Assembly: GCF_021134715.1 (NCBI RefSeq)
Contig: NC_060019.1
Span: forward strand, 1,488,001 to 1,552,000
DNA: 64,000 nucleotides
Direction of reading: 5' to 3'
DNA from: Daphnia pulex
Taxonomy: Eukaryota; Arthropoda; Branchiopoda; Diplostraca; Daphniidae
Numbering within the stretch: the stretch's first letter is position 1; each line of letters opens with the position of its first letter. The position numbers and the translations under genes are program-made. Below, one piece after another: positions 1-14,537 of this stretch. Under the pieces are notes generated by a model. The model had not been told where the DNA came from and made no database searches. It saw only the letters and a program-made list of their open reading frames with translations.

Positions 1-3000
1 TAATTATTGAAATATCCCGCGCTAGATTATTACGTCTTTTTATTAGTGCAAACAACATTTAAAAAATAAAAAAAGGTGTTGATGGCTCTCCGGCGATCTC
101 TAATTTGCGCCACTAATGATTGGCGGGAGATTTGAAAAAATAAAATAAAATAAAAACTTTCACCTCAGAAAAATTCTTTTATTTTCCTATATATATTCCC
201 AGTTTGGGTTAACTGTAAAAAATTCGTCACGACTTTGTTGTCTGTGTGTGTGCAACACTTTTTCCCGAGCCCATCACGCGGGATACATCATCGTTCTCTC
301 TCTCGTTGTTTTACACGTGTTGTACAACAACCCGTGATGGGCTTTTTTGATATTGTCTTTAAAAAAACATCACCAGGGAGTGACTTTCACTCTTGTAGAC
401 GTAACAAATCTGACCCATATTTTTATTTTGTAAAAAAAATTTTTTCCCCCCCCCCCTAATCGAGTCATCTTTAATCCGCGCGATTGCCAACTTGTGTACA
501 ATTATTCGAGAGGCTGAGATGCTGGGAGATGAAGTCATTTATTATTAGCCCCGGATGTGATTAAAATGATGATGGTGTTTGTTAGCTCCCATTGATTGGA
601 GGGTGGCTAGCAGCTATGGCTATGGCTTATAATATTATTCCATCGGCGACTAATGAAAGGGCCGGTGCTGCACACACAGCCATAAGGCCATAACAGCATG
701 CAGAGAGGTCAAAAGATGATGATGAAATTTTTCTTCTTTTTCAGATGCCCCAGAAAAGAAAAGAAAAAACAAAATTCGAAAAAAGAGAAAGAGATAGACG
801 CAATGCGCTGCAACATTTCAGACCTTTTATGGCGGCTGATTGCAGTCATGGTCGCGCCAGGTTTTTTTCTCTGCTGAGATAATAATTCAGATAATATTAT
901 AGTAGTAGTAGTACTACTAGACTAGACTATACAACCGCCATCATCAGAGATAAGAAGAAGAAGAAGAAAACAAAAATCTCACAGCCTCACTCGAAAAGAT
1001 TTGTGCGCGGATGACGACATTCATGGAAATGAATGGAGATCTTTGTTTTATTCGGCCGGTGTACCCGTGTACGTATATGTATAAATCAATTCTGCCAACG
1101 AGAAAATTGGGCCGACAGTCTCAGCGCAACTTACAAAAATTGCTCGGCATTTTTTCTGACGTGTATAAAATCCGGTTTAGTCTATCGAAATAAACAATCA
1201 ATTGATTTTCTTTGGCAAATTTGAGTGCTGTCTCATCGTGGCTCAAAGGGCACGATCGTGACACCTGTAGAAAACTTGGTTATCCCGATTATTTACGATT
1301 CCAATCACGAATCGCCAATCAATCAAACTCATTTTGAATTCATCAGTCTCATCATGGACCTTTTAAGGTATAGAATGGTCAATTAATTGGAGCTTTTATT
1401 ACACATCTGCATCAGCTAAGGGAAAAAAAACCGGTTGACGTCATACCAAAGGGCCTAATGTCATAAGAAAACAAAAATATTTCGTTTGATAAAGGAGAGA
1501 GAGAAACGATTCAGAGCAGCCGAGAGAAGGAGAGAGAGTTGATGGGAATAACGAGATTCGGTCGTGAACTGGTCGTTACGTCTATACAGCCCTCTCCTCC
1601 CGAAAAAAAAGAACCAAAAAAATGTTACGTACAATTTCTATTTATTATACACGACCATGTCCGAAAATCACGTAAATCTCGTTGGTAAAAATAAGTTTTT
1701 TTCGTATTTCGACTAGGGGATAGTATAAGGATATATTTTTTGGTTATATTTTGCAAAGGGAGCCAGCAGGAGCTGGATAGTCCCGCAATGGAATTTATCA
1801 TTCACGGCAGCACACAGACACACAGTCCGCGTCCGCCGAGAATTCGTTTCTCCTATTTTTTGATTCATCGACGACCTCGCAAAGGGGGGTTCTACTATAC
1901 AGATGTATACATGTTATATAGACACACACGCGTATACATCTATTTATCATTTGAAATTCTGCTCCACTTTCTACACCGCACAGCACAGATGTGTACAGTA
2001 GGCAGCACCGAGAGTGGCGGATCTATTCATAAAGGTCAACGGGGATGAACTACTGGACAGCAGTCAAATATAAAAATATAAAATTCAGAGTAGTTGCGTG
2101 TATATGTTGGTCCATTAGCTGATTGCCATTTCTTCTATACCCTCTGGTGTGCTGTTCCTATATTATATATTCGGTTACTTCCCTTATTTTTTGCTGTGTG
2201 TCTCTTGTGCAAACAGAATCATAGTTATAAAAATGAACGTGTTGTGTGTCATCGGATATTTACCTTGTGTGGGGGAGTATATAGGAAAATTGAACCCCCC
2301 CCTACGCGTCTATATCATCCGAGCCCCATGAGAAAAGAAAATATCAACTTTGCTCGTCATCGTCCATCGCGTGCCGACCGCTCGTTTTTATCCCTCCTCT
2401 CTCCAACGACGTTAAAGACAAAAAAAAATTAATTTTAAAAAGTTTCGACGTGTAATATAGATCCGAATAAAGAGATTCGACTTAATGTATTGAATATAAC
2501 CAACGGCATCTTTTATTAGATTAAATGGCAACACACAATTTCGCCATCTGAAATTCCTGTTTATTTTATTTTATTTTATTTTCCTTTTTGTTTGTTTTAT
2601 TATTCGGACATGTGCGGTTTGGCTTAGATAATCGAATTGGCTTCGGTCGTGACCGGAGCAGCCCGCCTTTCATGATTCAGACTCTGTGAATTGTATAACA
2701 AGAGATTGACCGTCTGTTGCGGGACTTTGACGACGGGGATTTTCGCTTCTGTTTCATACACCGACGACGAGTGAAAGTTGTTTGACTGTTTTTATTATTT
2801 TATTTTCACAAATTAATTGAAGAATATCTTATTTTTTCGGATTGGCAAGTTGATTCGAAATTTATCTTTTACCTGTTTTGATGTTGAAAATGGGATGACG
2901 TGAATGGCAGTTTTAGAGGGGGGGGGGGGTTAGGTTAACAAGACCACTTTTTGGGTTGTTGTATTATATCCTCCCCTTTCACGCTGTGTCCCTTTTCCAT

Positions 3001-6000
3001 CATTTTGGCTATTAGCAACTATAAACTCAAATGTGTGTGTGTTGGTGGGTAAACGACGCGTGACCGTGTGTACCCTGTAGTACCCTGGGCTGGCTGACGC
3101 TGCTTGTTACATCACGCCATCACTTTCTATCACATCAGAGCGCACCCGGTAACACCCTTCACTTGAAAATATATATAAAAGATAAAATAAAAAATAAAAT
3201 ATCCAGCAACCAACATTTTCAGCTCGAAAAGAAATAATAAATAAAATAAAGATTTTTTTTATCTTGGTTTTTATTTATTTGGGTTTGGGGTTGAAGAATT
3301 GTCGGAAATAATTGTTATGGCCAATTGCCGACATTTTCATTCATCACGGAGAAATCTTATGCCCGGCTCCTACCCGGTCTACTAAACAGTCGTAAAATTG
3401 TAACTTGGATATTTGATATCAAACTCTCTCCATCTTCTTATTAGTCCGTCCATTTTTGTTTTTAAGTGGACAGCAGCAGCGGACAATCTGCAGTTCGCAT
3501 CTTTTTGCACGAATTTTCCTACCAACCACCTCAGCAGTGGATGGCCGAAAAAGTCGAGGAATCCCCGCTCGCGGGGTAGTAGAATTCAAAAATCGTGAAC
3601 CGTGAACATATCAATCATAAAAATATATGTCCAGCGTGATGTTATTAAACATTATTGTCCCTTATTTTTCTTATACAATAATATATTACCCCCACACACA
3701 ACTATTGCAATTCTTTACCGATTACATCACCGTGCAGGGCCAACAAAAGTCACGCGGAAAAAAAAAAAGAATTCAATTACAACATATCAGAAACGTCCTA
3801 ATAAATCTCACCTATTTTAAAACACACATAACTCTTAAACTAAACAAGACATTTGGCACGGACCGACGGCCTCCGTGTCGTTCATTTCAATTTAAAAAAA
3901 AACAAAATAAAAATCAAATTTTTCACCTCATTTGTTTGATTTTGCCTCTAATTTCCCGTCGATTGTTCCTTTTTAACTAGAGGAATATGGTCCGATTGTT
4001 TTAACTCGCTCGCACACACACCTCACCCACCTCTGTGTATGACGTAATGGCGTAGAGACAATCGGCTCTTCATTGACGCACTTCATCTTTCTTCCCATGA
4101 TAATCCTCAACTTGTATATCTATGTGTCTATTTATTTTTCTCTCTTTCACATACATACGTATGTATACAAGAAAAATATGTTGGGCTATGGTGAACTGCT
4201 GCACCAAACCCCCTGGTGTGCGGTTTTTCGTTCGGAATGTGCCCTAGTTATATATTCCCGCGTTTGCCCCGTTTCTCTTTGACTCTTTTTTCTTCACGCA
4301 AACCTTTCTCCTGCTGAGCGGCGGCAGCGGCGGGACCAGGTGATTCATACGCCTTTGGCTTTTGTGTATGTTGTTGGAGTTGTTGCTCCTGTTGTTGTTG
4401 GCTGCCCAGCGATGGCATAATAAAAAATATCTATCTGTATCTATAGCTAGCTCCAAAGAAGAAAGAGAGATATTTCTTTTTTGGCTATTTTTACAGTCGA
4501 CTATATTTTATTTTGATGTGCTTTTACTTTTCCTTTTTCCCGTTAAGTTGCTCCTCCTCTTTTGTCGCTCCAGCGGGCCACTCCCTCCGCCTGGGCCATC
4601 CATAATTTTGATGGGGCCCGGCGATGATGGACTTCAATCATTTATTGAAACGTGCCAACGGGAAAAAAGGGGTTGGAATAAGAAATTGACTTTTCCCGGG
4701 GGAGGGAATTCGATCAGAGTGAAAGTTTTCGACACACAAATATAATATTCACACATCATCATCTACAAACAATCTTATTATATTCTTGGCCGAGAGAGAG
4801 AGAGACCTGTTCCATCACCCGAGCATTTTCACTTTTGCCCGGCGATATGTTTTTCAGGTATATTCATTCATCTTGTATATACCGATTGAACAACTAAAGA
4901 GAAAGAGAGTGCTCTACAAGTAGTCAAACAAGCAAATGTGCTTATGTAAGAGTATAACGTGAACTATATAAATATATATTGAACGGACAAATTTCTAATT
5001 CTCTCTTGATAGTCGTGTAAAACAAATCAACGGTTTTCCGATGGCAAAGGATCTTGTATATGCGACTATAAGCGCGTGCAGACGCGAGTTCAAATCAATT
5101 TCACCTGATCTCCCAGTTTTTTTTTATTTCCCCTTTTTTAATCGAATTTAGTATTAACTGTACATTCACTTTTTCCAATCAAAACTGGTCTATACTAGCT
5201 CGTTACATAATTAATGATTTTCAACGTGAACAAAGTCAACCGGTGTAATAATTAGCCATTATTTCGTTCAAACTAAATAAAAAGCAAAAATGTCTGGGTT
5301 GGAAATAAAGAATATTAAAGAATATGTTTTGTTTTTGGTGATAAAAGGATCCAAGTTATTTTTCCATGCAACAGATGTTTCCTTGATTGCAACTTGATTT
5401 TGATAAGCACAACATTTTTAAATTCGTGGATGTGACCGCGGAATGTGGAAATCGCAACGTGAATTAAACCGCACCAACAACATTACCGGGAAACACTTAG
5501 CCCAGTAAATTAGAATGTATACTACAGCAATACCAAAATGAAATCAACTTTTGTGACCATAGGCTATAAATTCTCTCGATAAAAGATTAACGTACAACGG
5601 CGAATTGATTTTTTTACCTTATTCTTTTTTTACCATGCGACATGTTGGCACACAGAATTCACGAGAATTCATTTGCATACATGTACCTGTTATACCTTTC
5701 ATAGTTGCATTGAATCGAATGAAAGACAACAAAAAAACGATCCTTTCTCAGTGCTCATGGCAACAGTCTGACCAATCCGAGAGCCGCAAAAGTTAAATTT
5801 CAATATTCTTCATTATCGAAACTCGTCTTTGCACATTGTGTCTATTTATTATTAATACTCGACATTTCTAGCAGAGTCGCCTTTAATTGGGATCATCATT
5901 CATCAATCATTCGCAGGTATTTTTATTTTTGCCTTAATATTTTTTAAAGTTTTTGCAGCCACTTCATTCGTTGTCGCATTACTATTTTCTGTCTGATTTC

Positions 6001-6033
6001 GTGTAAACTTCGTTCGTGGCCTATTGTGTAAAC
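1..6033. other. Non-coding stretch upstream of makorin
   Basis: I see no convincing gene here. Open frames are short, low in complexity and unlike any family I know. The sequence is AT-rich with many homopolymers, (GA)n near 1495-1535 and 4793-4805, (GTA/TAC)n near 900-925 forming a small palindrome, and a G run at 2920-2930. It could hold regulatory DNA or an intron or UTR of a gene outside the window. Confidence 0.5.
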
Positions 6034-7895
6034 ATGGCTGAAGGATGGACAGGAAAGGAGTCTTCTTGGTAAGATTTCCACATTCATTATTCACGTTGTC
6101 CATCGCCTTGGTCGTGCTGAACTTTATTAACATTATTTCGGCCATCGTTTTAATGTATCCCATTGGTATGTTCAGGTGTCCTTTGGAGGACCACTCCACT
6201 GTTCCGCCTTGTCGGTTTTTCCAACTCGGGAAATGTATTTACGGAGAAAATTGCAGGTATTTATTAGTTTCTGAGCAAGTTTAAGCATTAGGTGATGGTC
6301 AGTTGATGAGTTTTGACCATTGACCGCCACTTGTTTTGTTACAGGTATCTGCACGAACTGGATGTTGAACCAAATGAATCCAACCATGCAACTGATGTTG
6401 TGGCAATGAGTAAGTTAAGGAAATAAGCTTTTTATTGCCATATTCCTCCTGTTTGTTGTTTAATAAAATTTGCTGACCATGCCTTTGTTATATAGATTGG
6501 GTCAATGCACCTGAATTCATCCCCTCAACTATCGTGTACCCAGTTGTCAACTCTCAATTTGACTTTCCAGCAATAAAATCATCTGAAGAATCAGGTAAGA
6601 GAGTTTGCGACTGTGTGTTGAAACATTGATTTAGAACTTCTTATTAAAACGTCAAAGATGTTGATGGACAAGAAGAAGCTGGACCGAGCACCTCCCAACA
6701 GCCACCTGTAAAATCTTATGCGAAAGCTGTGGATCCCAACGCTGGCCAGAGCTTCAAGATTGCTCAGTCTACATCTCAAATCTGCCCTTATTATTACATG
6801 GGCTCATGCCGATACGGTGAGGAATGCACCTACATTCACGGAGATCTCTGCGAACTCTGCGGCCTAAATTGCCTACACCCCACGGATGAAGCGCAGAGAG
6901 ACGAGCACAATCAGGTTACATAACCAATAAGAGTGTCTGTGTGTGTGTAACCCTATTTTTCTAACACGTTGCCACGTTTTCAGAGTTGTCTACGTCAGCA
7001 CAAAATCGACATGGAAAAGTCCTTTGCTGTGGCTCGTTCACGAGACAAAGCCTGCGGTATTTGCATGGAAATCATTTGGGAGAAGTTGCCTTCCACTAAA
7101 CAACGTTTCGGATTGCTACCCAACTGTTCGCACTGTTTCTGGTCAGTCTAGTTAAGACAACTTGAGAAAATGAGTATGAATTTCAGTCCAACCAATTGGT
7201 TTTATTTTGTTTGTTTGTTTTTCCACAGCTTGGACTGCATACGCAAGTGGCGACAGGAGAAACAGTTTGAGAATAAGATCATCCGGTCGTGCCCGGAATG
7301 CCGAGTCCAGTCTGATTTCGTGTGCCCCAGTCGTTACTGGTGTGAAACGAAAGAAGAGAAGGAAAAGTTGATCACCGATTACAAGGGGGCCTTGAGGTAA
7401 CGTCCAACTCTAATTCCCCCTCCCATTTCTTTGGTTGTTGCTGGTCGGTTTAGAGAGAGAGTGACCAGTTTTTATATATATATTCTCTTTTTGGAATGGA
7501 TTATATAGCAACAAAGCTTGCAAGTACTTTAACCAAGGTGGCGGCGAATGTCCGTTCGGTAATCGCTGCTTCTACTTGCACGCGCTACCCGACGGGACCA
7601 AAGCGGACGTCGGTCCTCCCCAGGGCAAATTGCGCCGACGTCGATTCGGCCAAGACGAGGAAGAGGTACACACCCAATTGATTTTTAATTTGATTGGTCG
7701 TTTTTGCATTCATTCATTTGTTTTGGAAATAAATAGGCGGAATTCTTCCGGGTCCTGTTGTGGGATTTCTTGGAAGAACGTGAAAGCCGCTACGTTCTCC
7801 AGTTGGGGCTCGACCTGGACGACCTCGATCTGTTCACATCCGATTCAGAGGATTACTTTTCGGACGATGCCGATAGTCTCTTCTTCCTCCACTGA
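6034..7895 (+). CDS. MKRN1: Makorin-type RING E3 ubiquitin ligase (CCCH zinc fingers plus RING)
   Basis: Nine exons join in frame to a 392-residue protein: 6034-6068, 6176-6256, 6345-6409, 6496-6594, 6658-6914, 6984-7141, 7229-7396, 7509-7665, 7737-7895. Domains in order: CCCH finger 1 (C24, C32, C38, H42); CCCH finger 2 (C136, C144, C150, H154) followed by the makorin Cys/His motif (CELCGLNCLH); C3HC4 RING from C203 to C256 (CGIC...CPEC); CCCH finger 3 (C292, C302, C308, H312); and an acidic C-terminus ending SLFFLH. This order defines makorins, RNA-binding E3 ligases that ubiquitinate targets such as ribosome- or mRNA-associated proteins. The start is the first ATG of the frame (MAEGWTG), just before a GTAAG donor. 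Exons 6 and 7 split a RING cysteine codon (TG|C), which supports the join. Introns are 69-112 bp. Which makorin paralogue it matches is not resolved. Confidence 0.93.
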
Positions 7896-10800
7896 ATAAT
7901 ATCCTCCACCACAATTCAAAACTAAACACAAAAATAATCCGTTGGCGAGTCCAGCATCTCTTGTGTGTCTCTCTCCTGCACCTCGTCAATCCACGTAAAT
8001 AATAATTAATCTTACTACTACTAAATTACCAATAATTCAATAATTAAGCCTTGTGAGTTTTCCTTTTTTGTTTGTTTATTTGTTTTGTTCGTTTTCATTT
8101 TTTGGTTCGGTTGTCGTTGTTTCCTTTCAAAACTACCAACTCCTCCCAAAAGTAAAACGATTGAAGAGAAGAGAAGATTCCCCCCCTTCACACACACACA
8201 CACGCACCACAATTGCTTCTCCTCTTGTGGATGTTACCCGCCTCTCAAATATTTCCCTGTTTCTGAAAAAAGAAAAACACTTGCGTCTCTAATTTAGTGG
8301 TGAAGAAGGAAAACAAATTATTCGTCTAGAAGCTAAAAAAACAAAAAAATTCAGCAACAACAATTATGTATGCATACAGCGAATGCGCTACTCTTTTCTG
8401 TGTTATCTGTGATATATTACATTAAAAAAGGAAAAAAAAATATGCTTTAGTATTTTACACACTGAATTTCCGTGACTAAATAGAAAATAAGCTAAACTGT
8501 GATTAAAATATTTTTCTTCTTTTTGCTCATAGGGGAAATGTTGTAACGGTTTCACTTTTTCTCGAGAATAATTTTTTGATCCGTTTTATTTTCTAGTTCG
8601 CCTTCATCACGACGGCGCGGTAAGTTTGAAATTGTGTAATGCATTTCTGTTGTTTTTGATCCAGAATTCCTTTTAAGGAATAGGGTCGCAATGCTGTCTG
8701 CTGAGTGTCGATAGCATCACAGAGAGACCTACACCAACTTCTTCTTGGCTCTCTCCTCTAGATACCTCATATAAAAATAACCGAAATATTGTTTTTTATT
8801 CCCCATTGGAATAAAAACAAAAACAAAAAGGTATCAAAAAGAGTTTATTTTTTCTTTTTTCTATTCTAGTTTTTTCTGCGTATACGAGAGAGAGAGAGTT
8901 GAGGAAGGAAAAACCTTGGGACGTTGTGCACGATTACCTCGAAGCGGTCGAGAAACATACAAGAGCAACTAGCAAGAACCTAACCAGGCTCGGCCATAAG
9001 TCGTTTTTACGACGCAACCGAAATTATTATTATAGTTCTCTCTCTCTCTCTCTTGTGTTTGCCCACCTCCTGCGAGGCGAAAAGACTCGGCAACCCAACA
9101 CGGGTTGACGATGTAATCATTTTGAGTGTTTTCAGATCTTAAAAGAAAAAGAAAAAGAAAAAAAGGTCGGTCGGTCTACTCGTTTCGCTCGAATGGGCGA
9201 AAAAATGTGGATGGTCTCACTCTTATTTCTCTCTAGCGTCTGGACGGCCAGCGCTCTTATATAGCTTCACATAATGGCCACACACACACACACTTACTAC
9301 ACCCTTTACTGTTATCTTTTAAAAATGAAATGGTCTACTACCACCACCGAGCTGTTGCGTCAGAGAAAAACCTCAAATTGGGTGAGCCATAAGGAGTCGC
9401 ACTTTAAAAAACATATTTTCATTTTCAGTTTGTTACAATTATTATTTTGGCGAGAGAAAAAAGTGACGCAATCATTCAAAAAGAGGTGAATTCAATGTTA
9501 CATTATTTTCAAATTCTTTTTTCATTCAAGATATTTTTATTTGATTTTCCAGGAGCTTGTAGAACTTTCTCCTAGTCGATTCCAAGGAGCCCCCCCTATA
9601 CAGATTTCTGTTGATCGGCCGATAGCGAAGGTAAGCGGAAACGATTATACAGCTGGGAATTTCGGTGGTGGAAGAAAAAAGAGATCCAGCTATTAATGAA
9701 AAGTGAAGGGGAATTTTTCAGTTAGTGTGTATAACAATTGTAACAGCAGTCAGCAGCAGGGCCGGCCTGCGCTCCATCAGAGAACGAGGTTAGACTTTTG
9801 TCTGAAGGCTGTTTGGTTGTAGTGTGTCAGGAAAAGGGGTTTTTTTTTTTTCCTGTCATCCCGGTTCTTCAAAGCCTCGGGATGGAAAATAACACGTGCC
9901 CCAATGTTGTAAAACCAGCAACACCGTTTATACAGATATAAAGAGATTGCGCGTCTTATCTTCTTCCATCGAATTCTTTTTTTTTTCGGGATAACAAAAT
10001 GAAAACTCACGAAGTTTTCGGCCTCTTTGTCCGTAGACTTTTTTGATTTTTTTTTTGTTTTTCAAATCGATTTTTCTTTTAGAAAGTTTCTGTATTAATT
10101 TAGAATTTTTTTTCAAAAGACCCCGCCTTCCTTTTTATTTTTCGTGTAACGTGGATGGATGTTCAAGAAGCCATTCACACATTCCACCATGGGGCGATTA
10201 AAGGTATTTAACTCGGCGGGATATTACGAGCCGGATCCCTCCATGTTGTTGTTATTAATAGACAATTGTAACAGAAGGGCAAGGCTTAGCTCACTCTTAA
10301 GGTCGTCTTCTTCTTTTTCTCTGTCTGGCCCTCAAATTTTGAATTTTATTTATTTTTTCTTAAATGACGTCATAGCCGGAACCAAATTTGAAAAAGAAAG
10401 CCTCGACATTAGCGAGCTTCGCTACATTTTATTTTTGAAACATAATTCAGTCTCGTTTGTTCCACCAAGGAATTTTGGCTTTATTATATATCCCAAACCA
10501 CCCCAATTTTCCCTACATAGTCGGCACCCGGAGCAAGGCTACACACATGCGTTCCACCACGCAGCTCATGTCTTTTTCGTGAATCCGTTCTAGATAAAAC
10601 TGTCGATTGTTATTGGCATTTCCAACGAGTTATCGTGGCCCACGTTTGATGGTTGACTTGTTCTCGACGACCCCCATCTCGTTAGTTTCACGCCCAACCA
10701 ACGACTAGTACGTTTAATTGTAGAGAATAAAGAGCTGTGGAAGGATGTTCCAAGTGCCCAGGAAATCCCCCCTCTCAAAACTAATAGGACAATCGTGACA

Positions 10801-13800
10801 AACTTGTAGACGATTTTTACAAGTTGTGGGTACAGATTATGCCTTTTAAAGGTACTGATTTATTGTCCTAATGCTAACCAAGTACACACATCCTGCCAAA
10901 TGAATAGAACCCATGGCGCATATTCAACTGCAAGCCAAGCAGTTTCAAACGCAGTCAAAGGCGTCACCTCACGAGGGGGGAAAAACTATTCTGAACGTGG
11001 TTAATATTTGATGTAGGTCAACGATTTTCCAGGGCCTCTAAGACTGTACTACTACTACTACACACAAATGTTCTTGAGCCATCATCATTTGCATTCGAAA
11101 AAACAAGAAGATGGTTATTATTATTATTCTCTTTTTTTCTTTTCGGTTCGCTATTGTTGTCGGCGCGGGAGATTTTTTTCTTCGTCTAAAGTTTACGAGT
11201 TGGCCGAGAGAGAGACTCACGAAAATTATTGCGCTCGCTCAGTTCATTATTCTTGTTTAACCGGAGAGCTCGGCCTTGTTGTTTGTTCAAATTCGCTTTG
11301 GACATGGTAGAATTTTTTTTTTAATTTTTGTAAGCAGTTCAGCAGCGCGGTCCGCCATATATCCAATCCGTTCCATGTGTACATACATCCGCCGAACCCA
11401 TTTTTGTTTGCTTACATTATTAGCGGAAAAAAAAGAACTATAACTTTCTCGTAAATATCTCGACTACAAGTCTGTAATCACTGTCACACCAGGTTCGAAT
11501 TTCTTATATGAACGAAATTCTTTATTATTCTTCCCCTTTTATTATTGGAATTACTACGTGAATTACATCGATATAGGCAGAGGATTATTTAAACCAAATT
11601 CAGGGTTATAAATAGCTCGCTGAGCGCAACCTGGTTGTTTGAGTTCTTTTTCTTTTTTAATAGCCTTTAAAACCGAAATTAAAGCGAGTCGTCTCATTAT
11701 TTTTTGGCCTACGGAAAAAAGGGTCAGCGCAAAAGGATCTGTGCTGTTTCAGGATAAAATAAGATTTACAACGGAAAGTCGAAAACACTTTTTTTTAAAC
11801 AGCAACAACAACATTTTTAATTTTTATTCCGAGGCCCTTGCGCCCATTATATTAAAATGTAGACCGTCTTGTTATATATTATTCGATTGGTTCGGCTCTG
11901 TATATCCTTGAATGCCAAATGAATTTTTAAAAAATAGACCAAAAGTGTCCAGTGAAATTCTTGACATGGCGGAAGAATAACCCCGACCTGCTCTCTCCGG
12001 CTTGGAAGTAGAGTAGCAAATTATTTCAAAATATTAAACTTTGATTAGATTTAAATCTCAAGCTTTGGGAAAGTCTGACGTCATCTCACGCTGTCGAGAA
12101 AGTGGTGTGCCATCAAGTTTTGAGATTGCGTCTGATTCGTGTGCTGGATTACGTGTTTGCATGCGCTCAGCTATGAAAGTGAAACGAATTTGATTCTTTT
12201 TTTTTTTTTTTTTTTTTTAAATTTTACCTGGAAATCAAAAGTGAGATGATGAAGAAGCCGGTCGAAAAAATGTTGACTGGATTACCCCGAGGTCCAGTTT
12301 TGACTGGCCAAACTCTTTCGTGTGTGTTTATTTTTTTTGCGCCCCAACAACATTTCCCCATTTCCTTCTTTCATTCCCATCAAAAAACGACTTTTTTTGT
12401 TTCTTTCGAAATCGAAAGTAAATAGCTAAAGGTGCGCTGTTCCAAATTCTCCTATATACCGTATAATGAAAAGCTAATTGAACCAACGAGCTCTCCCCGC
12501 GGCCCGTTCAAAGACCCACCACTTTCAGGTGTTTTCTCCGCCGTGCGCGGCATTTTTCTTCTTCTCTTTTTAAATAGCAACAACAACAATAACTAGTCCA
12601 CGCCACAAAACACGTCCCCCCCCTGAAAAATCCCATTTTTTTCACGAAAAATTCACGTGTCTAATTATATCTCCAATTTTCAAAAAGAAGCGCGACGTTT
12701 AAATATATTTTTATTCCCCCCCAAAAAACGAAACTTTTCCTCCGACAGTTTGTTGTATGACATAACAACACTTTGTGTGTGTGTGTGGGATGATGTCATT
12801 GTTGAGAAAAATGGGCTGGGAAAAAGAAACAAACATTTCACCAGTTGCCAAGTGGCAACTTAACAATTCAGCAAATGTCTACACAAGGTGACGAAGGACG
12901 GAGATGAATGGGCAATCTCCTGGCGTGGAACTCCTCGTGCCATCTAGATGTTGAGATTAACTTCAAACGTTTCGGCACAATTTTCTAGACAATGTTTTTT
13001 ATTTAAAACGATAAGAAACTAGTTCTTCTATACAGATTGGAGATTTATCTCTAAAATAACCGGTTATCGTGCACTCCCTCCATTGAGTGAATTACCTATT
13101 GAATCGCTACCACTTCTTTGGAAAAATCCGTCAACAGCACGCGCGCGTGACTCTGTCCCGATGATAACAACGTCGAAAAAACATATTTTAGAAATCTTAT
13201 TTTTTATTTTTTATTTATGTGTATGTGTGTGGTTAGCGACAGCAGGCAATAAAAAGATTTTCCTTCGTGTTGACTGCTTATACAGCCTACGCAAAACAGT
13301 CGGCCAGAATCACAATATAAACAGGTGCGTTTATCTTTGGGGTTGGCCGTCAACGAGACACACATTTCTTCCCCCACCAAACAAACGTTCCGGTCGGGTT
13401 CATTTGTTGGAACACCTGTGGCCGATATCATTCAAAGTGAAAGTTTTCTTTTGATTGAGAGATTTGTTTGGTTTTAAGGTTGCACTATAAAATGTCACCT
13501 TTGAAACAAACAAACAAAAAATTGACAAAGAATTATTTATTTATTTATTTTTTTAGAGATTTTATTTTTCTTTGAAAAACCAAGTATTCCATCCCGACAT
13601 ACAAATTTCTTAAAATCGCTTGGTTTCATTTCCAACTAAAACAAAAAATCGATTTTTTGTGGTCCGCATATTCCGCGGTGCTGTTACATTCGTGAAAAAA
13701 AGAAACAATCGAATCTTCTCTAATAAACGCACGGTCAAAAATAGTTAAAGGTGAAACAAAAGTACGAATTAAGCTACAAGAAAAGAAAAATCTATTCGAT

Positions 13801-14537
13801 TCTCCTGTCAAGTGACGAGAGAACCAAAACAAAAAGAACCTAAACATCTTGTCAAATTGCTACCGAGCCTGTGAAGCTCCGCTACGATACTTTTGACATC
13901 TCGACACACAAATACACACACACGCCGCGCATATACGTTGATATTATTGTCTTTTTTAAAAAGTGTTTTTTTTGGGGGGGGAAGATCAAAATGAGTTGAT
14001 GAGCGATGCTAAATCCACACGAAAGATGTCAAACAAAAAGATGAATTATGTGATGGAAAAAAGAGGGGGGGCTCTCACTCTAAAACATTTATTCTCTGAC
14101 TGCCCAAGGCATCTCCACTTTTTGAATGAAAATGAAATTTTTGCTGCTTCTTTTTAAAAATCGGGAAAAGAGCGGAGGGAGGAAAAAATTGGTTTTGGCA
14201 ATTATTTTTGTTATTTTTTTCTAATACAGAAATTTTTTCAAAAGGATTTGAAACATCCCGAGAATAATTAGGATGCAAAGTTTTGTTTCCATAACAAACG
14301 AGCAAAGAGAGAGAGAGAGAGGTGCCAGAGGTGGTGGGTGATTTATCGCAATCATTAATATAATATAGCCCATTATCGGGATGAAATTTTGTACGATGAA
14401 ACCTTTCTTCCGTTCAACGATGAATGAATGGAAAAAAAGAAAAAAAAATGTTAGCCACTTCAATGAGAGATAGAAGAAGAGGGGGAGAAAACGTAATAAA
14501 CGACGAAATTTTTCATGTTAAAACAACGAAAAAGTCT
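7896..14537. other. Intergenic region between makorin and UBE2H
   Basis: This holds the unresolved makorin 3' UTR and then about 6 kb with no recognisable gene on either strand. It is AT-rich with (CA)n tracts at 8189-8203 and 9283-9292, (GA)n at 8886-8898 and 14306-14321, a T run at 12198-12219 and many short A/T runs. A TTTATT at 14088-14093 is a possible UBE2H poly(A) signal on the minus strand. Open frames of up to about 144 codons (10159-10593) look like chance: biased composition and no family resemblance. Confidence 0.5.

Noticed and set aside
4362-4745. 127-codon frame, poly-Leu rich
   Set aside because: It comes from (TTG)n and pyrimidine-rich sequence and has no recognisable domain.
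10159-10593. 144-codon plus-strand frame between makorin and UBE2H
   Set aside because: Phe/Ser/Leu-rich translation of AT-rich DNA with no motif or related sequence I know.
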